In this document: one piece after another, positions 12,023-24,984 of the stretch
Position numbering within the stretch: position 1 is the first letter of the stretch
How the letters are laid out: each line of letters opens with the position of its first letter
DNA from: Acanthaster planci
Lineage: Eukaryota; Echinodermata; Asteroidea; Valvatida; Acanthasteridae
Assembly (NCBI RefSeq): GCF_001949145.1
Contig: NW_019091464.1
Location: forward strand, 513,717 to 553,712
Length of the DNA stretch: 39,996 bases
Direction of reading: 5' to 3'
The notes under the pieces: model-generated
What the model was told of the DNA's origin: nothing
The model's input: the letters and a program-made list of their open reading frames with translations, nothing else
Databases searched by the model: none
Position numbers and translations under genes: made by a program

Positions 12023-12400
12023 GTGTATGGCCCTTGAACAGGGCTAGCGGGCAGCCCTATGTTCTCCATGTGGTGTGTCCGTTCGAACAATAATGGCCCA
12101 ATGCTGTTATGGGTCTGGCTGTGGAGCAGGGCTGGCGGGCTGCCTCGCTCCGTTGTGGTGTGGTTTGTGTTATCCGAGATTGACAGCCGTGATGGTGAGA
12201 TACCCAATGGGCTGGGGTTGAGTGAGCAGCTGCCCCAAGATACCTTGGACCCTTATCTACATTGATCGGGTTGAGCGAGCAGTTGCCGCAACATTACCCT
12301 TGATAGCTGATGACCCATGGCTAGAATTGATCGGCTTGAGCGAGCAGCTGCTGCAACATGACCCTTGATCACTGATGACTACTCCGGGTGCCTACCAGTC
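12023..12400 (+). repeat. Tandem sub-repeats, likely retroelement 5' region
   Basis: Two related units start near 12027 (TTGAACAGGGCTAGCGGGC) and near 12120 (TGTGGAGCAGGGCTGGCGGG). They are followed by two clear 65-bp-spaced units beginning TTGATCGGGTTGAGCGAGC at 12262 and TTGATCGGCTTGAGCGAGC at 12327, and by a weaker one at about 12211. Arrays of diverged promoter monomers directly 5' of coding-like DNA are typical of some non-LTR and DIRS-like retroelements. The following coding-like stretch supports that reading. Confidence 0.6.
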
Positions 12401-12469
12401 GGGCCGAGCTGACGTCACTCTTGATCATCATTGACCAAAGCCTAACAAGCTGTTTCTTCTCTATGCTAC

Positions 12470-13255
12470 AGGTACTGTGAGTGTCGCTAACAGCCACATC
12501 CCCGAGCGACCCTACCAGCCGATGGCCCAACAGGGCTCGCAGGGGGACGTCCCCTTTTGGCCCGGGGTCCCTGACTACTGCTCTCTGGTGATGTGCGCTC
12601 GGAAACCGGGCCTGTCAACACCTTCCAAGCGGACAACAGGTTCCACGGCTGGCTCGCCACGGTCCACCGCCTCAACTGCGGGCGAACCTGCACTACAATA
12701 CGGCACCCTGCCTTAAGCTACATCAGACGATGCTAGCCCTTTTTGACTGCTGTGAGGCGGGGACTTTTGTCCGCCACACCCCATGTGCAGTGCTATATAT
12801 GACCCCTGCTCTGCCGATGGACTCCTGACATGAGGCTACCGATCCCGACATGGGACGTTCCTCCCAGGGTATGACCGACCACTCGGGGGATCCCAGCCCG
12901 GCTGCATCTCCATCCATCCTGCCTTCCAGCCCCCCCCACTCCAACAAAGAATTAGAAGTGCAAGGCCAAAACATCTTTGGCTTCTTCTTCCTCATCCAAG
13001 GCTGGGACGAAACGCCGCTCCGATCCGATCATGGATGGCGACTCTTCAGTCGCTCTCGGAGGCCTTCACTTCTCTTGCCTGCAAGATAGATTCCAAGCCT
13101 CAGCCGGCAGCAACGTAGCCTGACCCAGATCCCCTTCTGGCCGTTCCTCCTCCCTCACAAGGGGCCATAGTTCTCCAAGTTAAGGATACAAATGGCCACT
13201 TCGAAACTTGGAACTTCAAGTGGTGTTCAACGCTCTTCGCCACTTTCAACAACAC
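12470..13255 (+). pseudogene. GC-rich retroelement coding remnant
   Basis: This block is much richer in GC than its surroundings and has protein-like reading in the plus direction, with stops and frame changes. A frame at 12477-12716 ends in stop. After that, one frame reads KTSLASSSSSKAGTKRRSDP near 12977, and another reads MATLQSLSEAFTSLACKID then, past one stop, GHFETWNFKW up to 13258. The low-complexity serine and proline start and the position behind tandem 5' units suggest the gag-like first frame of a retrotransposon. No nucleic-acid-binding or polymerase motif is visible, so the class stays open. Confidence 0.5.
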
Positions 13256-14956
13256 CTAGTAAGTTGTTGTGTTTGAGTCTAGAGCAACAACTCCATGGCA
13301 GTGGCATCCATTAGTCATCAGTGCAGCACTCCCCAACTCTGCATGCGCCCTGCATGATAGCTCTTCATGTGGACAAACGATCAAGGCATCACCCGCCAAG
13401 CTGTCCACATAGCAGGAACCAGCAAATCTGTCGACCCTTTCCAAACGAATCATCTGTATTAAAAATACATGTACAGTCGTACAGTGTACTTTGAACTGAA
13501 AGAGTTGGGGCTTGAATTTCAACATTGTTTGCTACACAGCGGAGCCTGTTTCACTATATGCTAGCTTAATGCAGCTACTGTACCGTATCACTGGCTTTAT
13601 ACACTAGCGGTTGTATTATTCAGATGGGCAAGTACAAAGTCAGGCACATGATTCAACTCAGGACAAGGATGGAAGTCTGCAGCAGACTAAATGTGTCTTG
13701 AATGTTTACCTGACAGATGCCACGTGCAAGAAACAGACTGATGACGACCTGAAGTGTGGTTCATACTTCATGCAAGAGCGAACACCGATGTGAATTCGTG
13801 ACGTCAGATCAAATATTCCCGCTACAAATTTGCAAAAATTGAACACAGTTTCGCTGTATCATCTTACATGACATCAAATTTGCTTTGGGTTCGCCTTTGC
13901 CCAAAGTACGAACCGGCCTTCAAAAAAAAAAAAGTGGACACTGTATACATGTACCTTAACATGGATGCCATGATGATGCCCTAAACATGTAGACTGTGGC
14001 ATTTTCCTTACCTGTTCGGAGGGACAGATTTTAGATTCAAATGGAACCAATCCTGGAGAATATGTGACTGTAGATCCCAAGAGAAAGTTGCATCACCTCA
14101 AAAAATGATTACAGAAGGAGCTTTAGAGTAGTGGGAAATAAGGATAGTGAAGAGCACGGCTTTTAACTCTAAACAAGTTTGGTTATATTTAGGGGGGAGG
14201 GGACAGGAGAGGGCAATTCCACCCTCACAAGAACTTTGCTGTCCCGTGCATGATTTTTAAAACTGTGGCATGCATGTACAGTGTTCTACATGACCTTGAA
14301 ATTATAGCAGGGCAGCTGACAATGCCAGTGTGGAGTGCTATAAGCCCTTGCAACGCGAGGTTGAGGGCCCTCAAGTGGGAAATGTTGGAGTCTAGATGCT
14401 CTGTGGTGCAATCTGGGGCATTTCCTGGGCATTTTCTTCTGACTCCTTGAATCAGATTTGCTCTTGTGAACAACTTGAAAAGAAGGCAAGGTTGTTATAG
14501 GGAGGGGGCTTTGGTCATCGAAAGTTGTTTTTTTTCTAGGGTATTTTCTTTTTTTTACCCATTAATAACCACACATAGAAGTGATGAACACAGCTGGGGG
14601 GGGGAATGAGACCATAATGGCATTTAATTCCAAAACAGTTTGGTCAACATTGGTCTTTGGGGAACAGTCAGACTGTAATCCTGTTAGGCAGACTCTACAT
14701 GTACGTGACTAGGTTTCATCCATGTATTGCCATTATTAGAGTTTGTAAAGTCGCTTTAAAATCAACATTATCCCTGTATCAACTTTGTAATTCTATTGAA
14801 ATACCCAAACATTTTAAGAGGTTGGAAGTACCGACCAAAAGGTTCTCTGTAAGCTTCCAGGGAACATCCCTCCTTTTTTAATGGGACGGGGTTGATCATT
14901 TATTAAAGTACATGTATACAGCTGCTGCTGTATCCTGGGCACAGGCGAATGGTTAC

Positions 14957-15083
14957 TGGTAGTTGAGCAGGGGATATGAGGTGGTAGTTGAGCAGGGGAT
15001 ATGAGGTGGTAGTTGAGCAGGGGATATGAGGTGGTAGTTGAGCAGGGGATATGAGGTGGTAGTTGAGCAGGGGATATGAGGTG
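14957..15083 (+). repeat. 25-bp minisatellite, five copies
   Basis: The unit TGGTAGTTGAGCAGGGGATA plus TGAGG is repeated five times with unit starts 25 bp apart (AGTTGAGCAG at 14961, 14986, 15011, 15036 and 15061). The copies are practically identical, so the array is young or homogenised and likely variable in length between individuals. Confidence 0.97.
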
Positions 15084-15671
15084 CAGTGACTTGTAAGGTT
15101 GCAGATTATTGCCTGCTCAAGTGATTTTTGTCTTTGTCTCCTCACAGAGATTAGTACTGAAAGCACATTTTGACTTAATATCTTGAGGTTAAGAATTTGG
15201 GTTGTTTTTACTGGAAGGAAGACCTGTGTATAAAGTAAAAGACGGGAAAGTGATAAGATTAAAAACCAAAAATATGCCAAATTACGGAACATGCATGTTA
15301 TCGAAGCTTGTAACTATTGTAAACATGACAAAGAACATGAGGCTGAATAAAGAAAATGCTTGTGTTTCCAGTGAAACTATTCAATTACGTTGTACATGTA
15401 CATGTACATGTATTCTGGTAATGAGCTCCATTAAAAAGCATTTCCATGTTTCAGAAATTTCTTTTCTCGTGTCTGATGTTTGTCTCCTGTTTACTCCATG
15501 TAGACCTCATGCATACATACATGCATACAGGTAATTTAGCAGGGCTGTGATAAAAAGGAGCTTATATTGGTAAAAGTGTGTGTGGCTGCAAATGTATACT
15601 TAAGTATGGTACTCTGAAAAAAATATCAGCGACTTGCTCCGTACCGTTCTCAACTTCATGGAAAGACCACA

Positions 15672-15796
15672 TTAAAGGTACAGTCCATCATCTGCCATTT
15701 GCCAAAAGTCCCATTATCATCTTTAAACCAGCTATGTCAGTTACCACATGTAGTACTTTTTGACAGTTGCAGATGATGGCCCGTACACTGTCCCTT
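15672..15796. mobile_element. Small MITE with AAAGGTACAGT ends
   Basis: The left end TTAAAGGTACAGTCCATCAT matches, in inverted form, the right end GATGATGGCCCGTACACTGT then CCCTT at 15769-15796. The inner parts of both arms share CCATCATCTGC. The element is about 125 bp. The TTAA on the left could be a target site, but it is not preserved on the right, so the superfamily is uncertain. Confidence 0.7.
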
Positions 15797-16669
15797 CAGA
15801 AACCAGTAAAATATTTCCTTGTGCTTCTTGAAAAAGTACGGCACAAGCAATACTCACAGTGTACACGTAGGTCCCCTGTATCCAGTCACGGTTAAAGGGC
15901 GCCACATGGGTACATCATGCTGCACAGCAGTAGGCTCTGTTATACCGCTCCTCTAACTGCAGGAAGCACAGGTACAGTAACCCTTAAAATGTCGTCATGG
16001 AATTTAATGTCGGACTTTGTTCTCTCACTTTTTACAGTAAAGCATGCTGATTTCACAGTCCCTGTCTATACTTGTACTTGTATACTGTGGATAGATCTTC
16101 CACAATTTCTTTCGCCAGGAAGGTTTTTAGGCCCCATAATGTCTAACGGTACAGCACACTGAGCAGCTGTGTAGTCACTGTTACCTGCCACCAGTGACAA
16201 CATGTGAGACTTCTGTACCGGTACATTGTTAATTCACAATTGTACAGTTCAGTGTACATACATGTGCATGTACACGTAATGTACATGTACCTTGACATTG
16301 ACTGCAGAGAAAAAGATCACCTGGTCAAGTACATGTCCTATTTATCGATTTACTTTTGATTTGCCAGATCATCATACACGTTCTAAATACTGACTTGGCA
16401 AGATGAAGCTACATGTACATGTGTATTCTAAAGTGAACTGAAATGAATGGTGATATTACTGTAGTTGTTAACCTATTGACAAATATTTAGACAATAGATT
16501 TTTCACTTTCATTGACATAAGTTACACTATAGCTACATGTACATGAACATGTAGTTTTTAAGGTTTGTTGGTCTGTCTTTAGCATAATTTAAAAGGTCAT
16601 CAGGTCCCCCTCACTATACATGTGTGGGACCAACACTTCTTGTACTGGAAATTTACATATAGTATATTT

Positions 16670-17280
16670 GCATTTTTCAGCCTCATCAATTGCACTGTGG
16701 AGCTGCCGTAGTATACCATATGAATTCTGTAATACAACTTTGTTGGAAGAGCCCACCTTGAGCAGTGACGGGACGCACACGTACATTTTAGGCAAAATCG
16801 TTCATGAAACAGCGAAGTGCTGAACCCACAGAAGGAACCTGTGTTGCTCAGAAAATTTTTGGTCCAGCTCGGGGCTCAAACTATAGGTGGAGTCAAGAGA
16901 AGAGCCTGAAGGTGCCAAGGGAGGAAAATGTGGCCCCATAACCCAAATGGAGTACGTGAGTCAATTGCATGTCCTCCGACCCAAGACATCGGCAGCCACC
17001 AATATCATTTTAAAGGAACGAAGGGCCAGAGTGTCCTGTCGCCGCCCATACAAAATACTGAACCACCGGAGCGTCTTTATAATCGACAACAGGTTGAAAA
17101 TGCTTTTGTGGCCACTTCATATTTCAGTGAAGATGGGCCAAATGATAGAGATGTACGTGTGACAAGTGAAAATCTGAATGCTGGTAATGACGGCAGAAGT
17201 TCTCAGGAATCATCTTCCCATGACATTCCCACCACTACTAAAGAAGAGGCTGATAAACAGAAGTAACCGGATAGAGATGG
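16670..17280 (+). pseudogene. Decayed coding-like repeat, copy B
   Basis: This is a diverged relative of copy A at 6.3-7.3 kb. The best frame is 16928-17266 and contains ESIACPPTQDIGSHQY, PIQNTEPPERLY and a SEDGPNDRDVRVTSENLN stretch. The EEPEGAKGG box that precedes it lies in a different frame (16887 onward), so there is at least one frameshift relative to copy A, where GEEPIGAEGG is in line. Weaker similarity extends left to about 16670. No homology to copy A is obvious beyond about 17300. I do not recognise the family. Confidence 0.5.
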
Positions 17281-19163
17281 AGGAGTGAAGAGTCAGCATC
17301 CTCCCAGACAGTACCGGGTACATGTACATGTATGTTGCAACTGATGAATTTGATCCTACGTGTATATCTGCTACTAGGTGGTGCTGACAGCTGTCTTGTC
17401 AACTCCTTCACTGGCCTCTCACAATCATCTCCTGTACATTTGGGTCAAGGCAGAGCCACCACTGTAGACAGGAGAGCACCAGGTTGCTTGTGCCAGATAG
17501 TGGCTGGTACCCTGGTAAGCAAACGGTCTCATTTCAGGACATCCTTTCCTTGCTATCTTGAATTGGTTGGCCAGGAGGGTGAGGATCTGCAAGATTGCCG
17601 TAACGGAAAACCTTGGGGGTGTAGGGCCGTCGACCTGTCTGTACATTTGACCATCCCACCGAAGATGATGCTGGTCACCAAGATGAGCATATTTGAAGTT
17701 GTAGCATAGTTGTAGTTGTAGCATATTTGTAGTTGTACATGTTCATGACGTGCTACGTTGATAAAAATAAGTGCTGCAATACTTAACAAAATCCAGTTTT
17801 ATCCTATTCTACAGCATGTGCATTGTCACCATTCTTGGACTTACTGGTAGGCCTAATTGTTACCTTTAATGTTCTCTTGAAAGTGTTATAAACTGCATAC
17901 TGTAGTCTACCTGTACCTTATCAAGTCGGTATTTGGGCCACCTCACTTGTCTGATGTTTATAAGAGCACCGGTACGTGCAATTAATGTACAGTACAGTGC
18001 CTGTGTAGTCCAACGAAAACGTTCACCAGGTACGGTAAATGTGTACATGTTGTAAATGCTACCGTGGTATTTAAAAAGTAGTTATCATGGTCATTAATGT
18101 GCATGGGTCATGCAGTGTAAATACAGAACACGCTAACAAATTGAAGTGACAACAAGCATGTACATTGTATGGTACTTTTCAATCATATCTGGCACCCGCG
18201 GCTCGCATGCAGTAATTAGATTGAGCACCTGTTTAAATTAATGATGCTGAGATTGCTCTGCCTGAGGTGTGAACGAGTTTCCGTTTTCTGTTCTTGTATA
18301 TTCATGTTATTCTGCATGCATGTGGTAAGTATTTATCAGTTTTCAAACTTCAGGTGTTGGTCTACCGTCCCTTGTACGTACAGATTTATTCATATGGTTA
18401 TTGGTGCTGCACCCACATCTCAACTCAGTTTGCCATGGGAACTCAGGACACTGGTCAAGGCCAAGTGGTTTTACTTCCACTAAGAATAGACGTTACATGT
18501 ACAGTAAAGATGCATGCACCGATTTTCTGGACCCTTACGTGTACATGTATGTGACCGCCTTTACATGTACGTGGAAGTAGTTTTCGTGATTGCCCTACTG
18601 CCCTATCATGTTCTGTGTGAAGCTTTTCTGAAAGTGATTTCAAAACCGAAACACTAAAACCGAAAAAAATCCAATGACGAAAAATCACTCAGAGAGGGGT
18701 AATAGCAGAATGATCATTTACATTTTTGCCCCTTGTTTTTGTTCTTTGGGACATTGTGAATGTTATTAAAATTGAATTTTAAGCTCTGAATTCAGGCTAC
18801 ATGTATGTACGTACGTTTATGTTCTGGAATGAACCGCTACAAGCTGTAACACCTTATAAGTATTATCAAAAATTGTTTGCCTAACCTAAAAATGCATGGA
18901 AGTTTCTCTTAGTTTGACCCATTAATTGTTGTGTTTGTCAGCAGCATGTACTCAACTGGTGTAATAAAGTACTGCATGAATGTATAAGTGGAGATTGATG
19001 AGAGGGGCATGAATTTAGTCTTCCTACCGTGTATTGTTTATTGCAGACAGCCTTTGCTACCAGTACTGTTCATGTACCGTACTATGGGTTGATCACTGTC
19101 CAATTTACATGTACATGTAGGCCTACTAGTATACTCAACATAAAACCCGTCGCTTGGTAAAAC

Positions 19164-19411
19164 TGGGGCAGTTTTCCAGTACTCAACTTCGTCTCCGTCT
19201 CCGGCTTCGTGTAGGAAACCAATCTCCAATTGTGGGCCTGAAGCGTTAAACTTAAATCGAAGTACTGTAATGTTTGGCTCTTTTGCATCTGACTTGATGT
19301 TTTGTGGCACCATCAGACTCACTATTGCGCTTGCAACCTCAAAGTCAGGAAGTAAAGACACAGTTTGAAGCCTGAGACGGAGCCCAAGTCGAGTATCGGA
19401 AAACGGCCTGG
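19164..19411. mobile_element. Inverted-repeat element of about 250 bp
   Basis: The left end GGCAGTTTTCCAGTACTCAA, continuing CTTCGTCTCCGTCTCCGGCTTC, is mirrored at the right end. Read in reverse, the right end gives GGCCGTTTTCCGATACTCGA then CTTGGGCTCCGTCTCAGGCTTC. Arms are about 45-50 bp with a spacer of about 145 bp. A 126-codon minus-strand frame spans it (19038-19418) and looks protein-like in the spacer (LRFKFNASGPQLEIGF). Because it runs through both inverted ends, it is more likely a chance frame of the element than a host exon. Confidence 0.65.
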
Positions 19412-19470
19412 AATTCATGGTAGCCCGTGTGCAGTATTTTCGTCCTCTGGGCGTGTTTTGTGTAACTTTT

Positions 19471-19534
19471 CACTACTGGTGCTTTCCACTACCGGTGCTT
19501 TCCACTACCGGTGCTTTCCACTACCGGTGCTTTC
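19471..19534 (+). repeat. 16-bp minisatellite, four copies
   Basis: The unit CACTACCGGTGCTTTC is repeated four times, starting at 19471, 19487, 19503 and 19519. The first copy has one change (CTGG for CCGG). Confidence 0.97.
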
Positions 19535-20012
19535 CTTTTCTTCTTTTAAATACTACTCTTAAATACATGTATGCAAAGTAAGCACCAGTACTCTTAAATG
19601 TGTACATAGCGTACAACTGTTTGACATCTTGTTTGTGGTTGGTTACTCGTGCTCTTTTTCAACATGTCAGATTTTCTACTTCTACTTTTCCGCACAAACG
19701 AGGATATTGTTTCTGTGATGGCAATAGAGGAAGATTCTGTTGATATCAAAAGTTTTCTATTTCAATTGTCAACAAAATATTTGCTTGCTGAAAACATTTA
19801 GGAAACTTAAATTTATTAAAAAAGTTGATATACATGTATGGAAACAGTCATTTGACTATGTATTTAACCTTCAAAAAAGCAATAAAAAAATACCATTTGC
19901 AAAAGTTCCAGTGGTTTAAACTATTTAGGCCTGTGTTTGCTTTTATTACAGCAGTGTCGTGACTTTTTTTCATGCCTTAATTATGTTTGGCTACAAATAT
20001 TAACATGTGACC

Positions 20013-20257
20013 CACTGCTTTCTATTCATTGGATAGGCAGCTCAGCAGTGCATGAGTGAATTGAAATGATTGCGCGGCCATCGTATAATATTCATTACAA
20101 TGGCCTCCAACTTAAGTCCATTCACTAAGTGCATTCATGCACAGCGCTAAAGTCGGTGACTTGTGAAAATACCATTGTAATGAATAGCCTAAGATGGCCA
20201 CGCAGTCATCTCAATTCCCAGAGCAGAGCTGCATCTCCAGTGTATAGAGATCACTGA
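20013..20257. mobile_element. Foldback MITE with about 90-bp arms
   Basis: The left arm contains GAATTGAAATGATTGCGCGG then CCATCG and ATTCATTACAATGG. The right arm, read in reverse, contains GAATTGAGATGACTGCGTGG then CCATCT and ATTCATTACAATGG. Similarity extends outward to TGCTTTCTATTCATTGGATA on the left (22 of 28 aligned bases). The loop is about 68 bp, 20104-20171. No frame is visible, and the target duplication is not clear. Confidence 0.8.
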
Positions 20258-23200
20258 TGTGACCCCTGGGAAGTAGAAAGAATAGGCTCTTGCACAAAAT
20301 CTCAAAGATTTCCATAGCAACCACAAGGAAGCCATGTTTATTTTCCTTCTGATATTTGCATATAATGTGACATCAGTCTCTCGGAGTGGTTGTTTGTTTT
20401 GCCATTCCATAAGAGACGGAAAATTGAGAAAAGTTACAGAAAAATATAAGAAACTTGTCACAAGTTTGATAAGGACTCATGGCTCCACCATTTAACATTC
20501 TTGTGGTCAATCTTTCATTCACTTTGTGGCTTTGCAGAGTGTTTTATCTAATGTCTGCTAAATAAACTATGGTGATGAAAGCTATTGGCCATCTTCAAAG
20601 TATTCAAAGTAGTGATACTGTATTGTCTGTGCATACCGGTACATTTCAAAAGTTAATTGGCTGGCTAATGTATGTCCTGATGCTCTGGTAAATGCACACA
20701 TTCACAGGTACCAGTCCATGTAAGTTGTTGTACATGTTAAAATTGTACATGTAGGTGTACTCACTTTAGTTTAGGACTGGAGAACTGTGGCGGATCGGAC
20801 CTACCCGGGCCTGTAATGGCGGGTAATACCTTGAATGAATTAGATTTAAACCTACATCTCTAAGAAGACAGCAACGGAAAAAACATGCCCTGTCTGAGAG
20901 CGGTTTTTTATTTTAAAAAAATCTTTTTTTTTTTACATACTGAACTTGTTTTGTGTGATAAATGGACAGACACCGGCATAAGTGTAATGTCTACAGATCA
21001 TTATATTTTCTTTCATTTTGTGGTACATGTAGGTACCAGTGGTTGACTGCTGACTTATGAGAAACATTCCTGTATTTGACAGCCCCACTTATTCGTCACA
21101 GTCTCGTCATGATAGGAAAGGATATCAGTCACTTCCTGACAACTCAGTTTGGGGGATGAGGGGGGGGAGGAGCAGTGTGGGACCGCCTACTGGTACATGT
21201 AACGCGCCCCCCCCTGTACATGTAGGTGACATAGACTTGGCCGAGTCCCGTTTGTGTTATGTACCATTCAGGCGAGTTGAACTTGAGTTTCTGTAATTCT
21301 GGCGTTTCTTGCTCGCAGTGAAAGAAATTTCACATTGCAGGTAAAGGGTTCATCAATACAGACAGAAAGGGCTATACAACACAGGTACCTTACACGTACC
21401 TGGTATGGACAGGAGAGGTGGTCTGAGGCTGTGCACGCACATACATGTACATGTACACCCTCCCGCACCGTAGTTGTGGGGACATACACCTGACATTTCG
21501 GCTGTTCTGTTGAGACTGAATATGTTGTGGAGATTCAGAAATGTCCCCACAACTCGGTTCAAATTTCCCTAACAAAAGAACTTGTCCCCAGAAAGCGGTG
21601 AATGCTTACCCATGTACAGTTATGTACACAGAATGGTTACTTGAGTTGTAATGATTATGATTCATCGTGAAATTAATCAGGTTTAATCTACCGTTTAATC
21701 ACATTTAATCTGTTGTTTTAGAGCAACCGGAGTGTGACATCATTCTGAACCAGGATGGTGTATGCACAGTACACCTGTTGGTTCACACACTGGTTCTTGC
21801 ACTAATGTCTTTTATGCGCTTTGCGCGTACGTACATGTAAGTTCACTTCCATACTCTTCTCATACTGGTGTCCCCTTCACCGTAACACTGTACTGATGTA
21901 GATCTCGGCAATACCATTGCTCTCAGTGTGTGTGTATTTGGGGGAGAGGGTGGGATGTTGGTGTCAGAATGCATGTGCCATCTAGGGGAAGGGGGTCCCG
22001 ATGGGGAACTATGGCATGTTAGAATTTTCCTTAGAGTACACAACCTGAAATTTGGCACCTGAGTCTTGGGTTACAGACAGAAATTCTGGCCCAGGCTTTG
22101 AAAAAATGATTGGCATTTCCTGAAAACATGCATGGCCATTTCGTTTATTTTTCCGGGCCCCAAAATCTTGTGATTAGTAACAGAAGTTAATCAGGAATCT
22201 CTATGCAGTGGTACATGTACATATATGTACTGAATGCATGTAAATGTACCTGTGTACAGGTATGTATTCAGGTACCGTGTACTGGTAACAAACACAATTG
22301 TGATCCTACAGTTATTCAGTCTGTGGCCTGCTGCTAAATTGAAAGCTGTGCTACGAATTACATGTACATGTAGTTCCACCCAGTAAACAATTCAAACCGT
22401 TCTCCTTCCCAAAAGTGTCATATCCCTTCCCTGAGCTTATTTAATCTGCCCGCTAGGCAAATACCGCAGGAATTTTTACTAGCCCACTGGACTTTTTTCT
22501 AGTGAAGCCACTATACTTTGACTGGAATTTTTCAATGGTTACATGTATGTCAATTTTCAAACTTAAAAGGGGAGAACTCAAAAGTGTTGAATTTTTAATG
22601 AACAACATGTACACGTACAGTCAGTTTCACATTTTTGTTTTAATTCAAATTCATCTTAACAAGTTTAAGACAAGCCCACTGGCAAGTTAATGACAGCAGT
22701 TTACTAGCCTGCAGCAGTTTTACTAGCATTTGTACACTGGTGTAGTTCTATGGTCGAGGCTTGCATTCACCCTTGAAACATGACTTGGAGGCAGTTGGGA
22801 CATGTGTTGAAGACCACGCTATTGTCTAAGGAGGCGCAATGTGCATGTATTAATATTAGGAAATGAAGAAACTTTTGAACAAACGATGAAAGAGATTAAA
22901 CATGAAAGTTTAACCCTGAAAGTCTCCCATCGCCTATGGGCCCAAGATTGCAGGAAATTACCGACTCTCTTCACTCACTAAACCAGGGTCCTTTGTGAGA
23001 GTGCGTGCCTTATATTCAAGGAAATTCATGTCGCAAGGCTCCGTGTAGGCAGGAAATGATTTCATCAGGTAGCCCTGGACTCAGCAAGCTAGTCTAACCT
23101 TGTCCTTTTTGCCGTTCTTAGGGGAACCAAGCCAAAGAGGAATGATTATGACTATGATACCCACTGAATGAGTTGATTGAGCTTTTCCTGCCTTGATACA

Positions 23201-24257
23201 TGAATAAATTGAAAAGCAGTTGGGTTGTCCAGTGTTGAGGTTGAGTTTGCGCTGACTGGAGAGTTTTGCCAGGCTTTGGAACGGTAGGGGCGTGAGAAGC
23301 TACTAGTGGCTACCTCCTAATGCGTGCATGGCAGTGCCCATGTCACCGTCACCTGTTTGGAAATCCTGGCTTCCTGCTGAACATGAACTCTTTTGAAGAG
23401 GGGAGGGGGACTTGCAAAGTTCTGTGGATTGCATTGCAGTCGAAGTTGCAGGAAGGACTCGCTTTTTGAAATGGAACACGTAAAGCACCTGAACGGAATT
23501 GATGAAGTCATTGCAGGTGACAATTAGACAAGTTCTTGTCTGTGTTACTGCACATGCACTGCACTTCAAGTGTATTGGCATGTACATGTAATTACCGGTA
23601 GGTTTGCATGGCAGTTTCTAGAAGGCATACATGTGTATACCGGCTGCATCTACATTTTTCAGGTGTCTACTATACATTGTACATGCCCCAGCATCAGCTT
23701 CAAAAGCCATATGCCTGCACGCCATCTTGGGGAAGAGAACTTATCAGCTGTTACTGAGAACTGCCAGAGCAGATGTCTCACTGTCCAAACCAATCAAACA
23801 CTACCAGAGCAAGACCAAGCAGCGGACAAAGCCTACAATTAGCCCTCCTTCCTTCCCCCATGGGAGAGCGTTAAACTTGGCGTAAAGTTTCAACCCATCC
23901 ATCCCAATCCCTACTGAGTGAGATACATTCATCCCGAGGGAATCCTGCTTGGCTGGTGTGAAGGCAGGAATACATGAAATACTTGAAATGCAACAGAGGA
24001 TTGGAAGCCTTTCTCCCTGATTGCTTTGACGTCTGGAAAAGTTTGTATTTGACTAAAGCAGTGAAACGTTTCATTGTTGCAGGCTTCTGAGGTGTTTGAA
24101 ATCACACAGAAGTTGCAGATTTTAGTAATCTACAAATTTTTTCTTTACAGATAGAAAAATAGAAAGTTTTGACATGCTGATGAGCGTAGTCAGATGCTTA
24201 TTTGTACATCTTGTATCTGTTGTGTCACTAGATAAATGCTACATGCATCGCATCTAG

Positions 24258-24445
24258 TTATCGTGCCTTATCGTGATTATCGAGTGCAGAGGATTTCCAT
24301 GCTAAAGCCTGAAGTATTTGCCAGGCTCTATTGGTAACTCCTTGGTATGTTGTAATGTCGTCAGGGTATTGAATGCCAACACTGCCAAAATCCCTCGGAG
24401 CAATTGCCACAGATGTCGCTGCCAAGACACCGATCTCGTCGTCGT
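24258..24445 (-). other. Protein-like minus-strand segment, unrecognised
   Basis: The minus strand reads DDDEIGVLAATSVAIAPRDF, then YPDDITTYQGVTNRAWQ, then LAWKSSAL before a stop at 24258-24260. A tttccactccag acceptor-like string stands directly before the first aspartates. The composition is more protein-like than the neighbouring frames. It could be the last exon of a nested minus-strand gene, a transposon fragment, or chance. I recognise no family. Confidence 0.25.
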
Positions 24446-24984
24446 CTGGAGTGGAAATGTCCAATTTGTGAAATGAAAATAAACTGTTAAAGCATCTGGT
24501 GTGATAAGTGGAGTGTGTACCTTCCGGTTTCATAGAAATGGTATTCAGATTGTCAGATAAATGACTTGTCCAGGTTCTCTTCGTGGCATTTTTGGCCGTC
24601 CACTAGTTAGTTGAGTGCATTTATTTTGCATCATGGAAATTGCCAACTTGCAGTAAGAGCATTTTCCAGATAGTGATTCGTTTAACACCTGTGCTGATAA
24701 TGTGTACAACTCCTCAAGAAAACGTATATGAAGTGTATACATTTGCCAGGATGTAAACAAGTAGCCATTTGAGTTCGGATCAAGCCTCTTAACCATAACG
24801 AAGTACAGTTGGAATTGTCCTTAAGCTGTGTGTGAACTACTGGCAATTGCTTTGTACTTTGCGGGAAAGAAAATCAGGTCTTGTTGAGAACTTCAAACTT
24901 GTGTTCATCTTATTGGTGGCTCTGCGTCCATGTTGGAGAGTCAGTGGCCAGTTTCAAGGGCTCACTTGCATGCAGATTGTACAC

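Noticed and set aside
23471-23519. ATG-started short frame ending near a gtgaca donor-like site (MEHVKHLNGIDEVIA)
   Set aside because: Too short, weak donor, no homology recognised and no phase argument.
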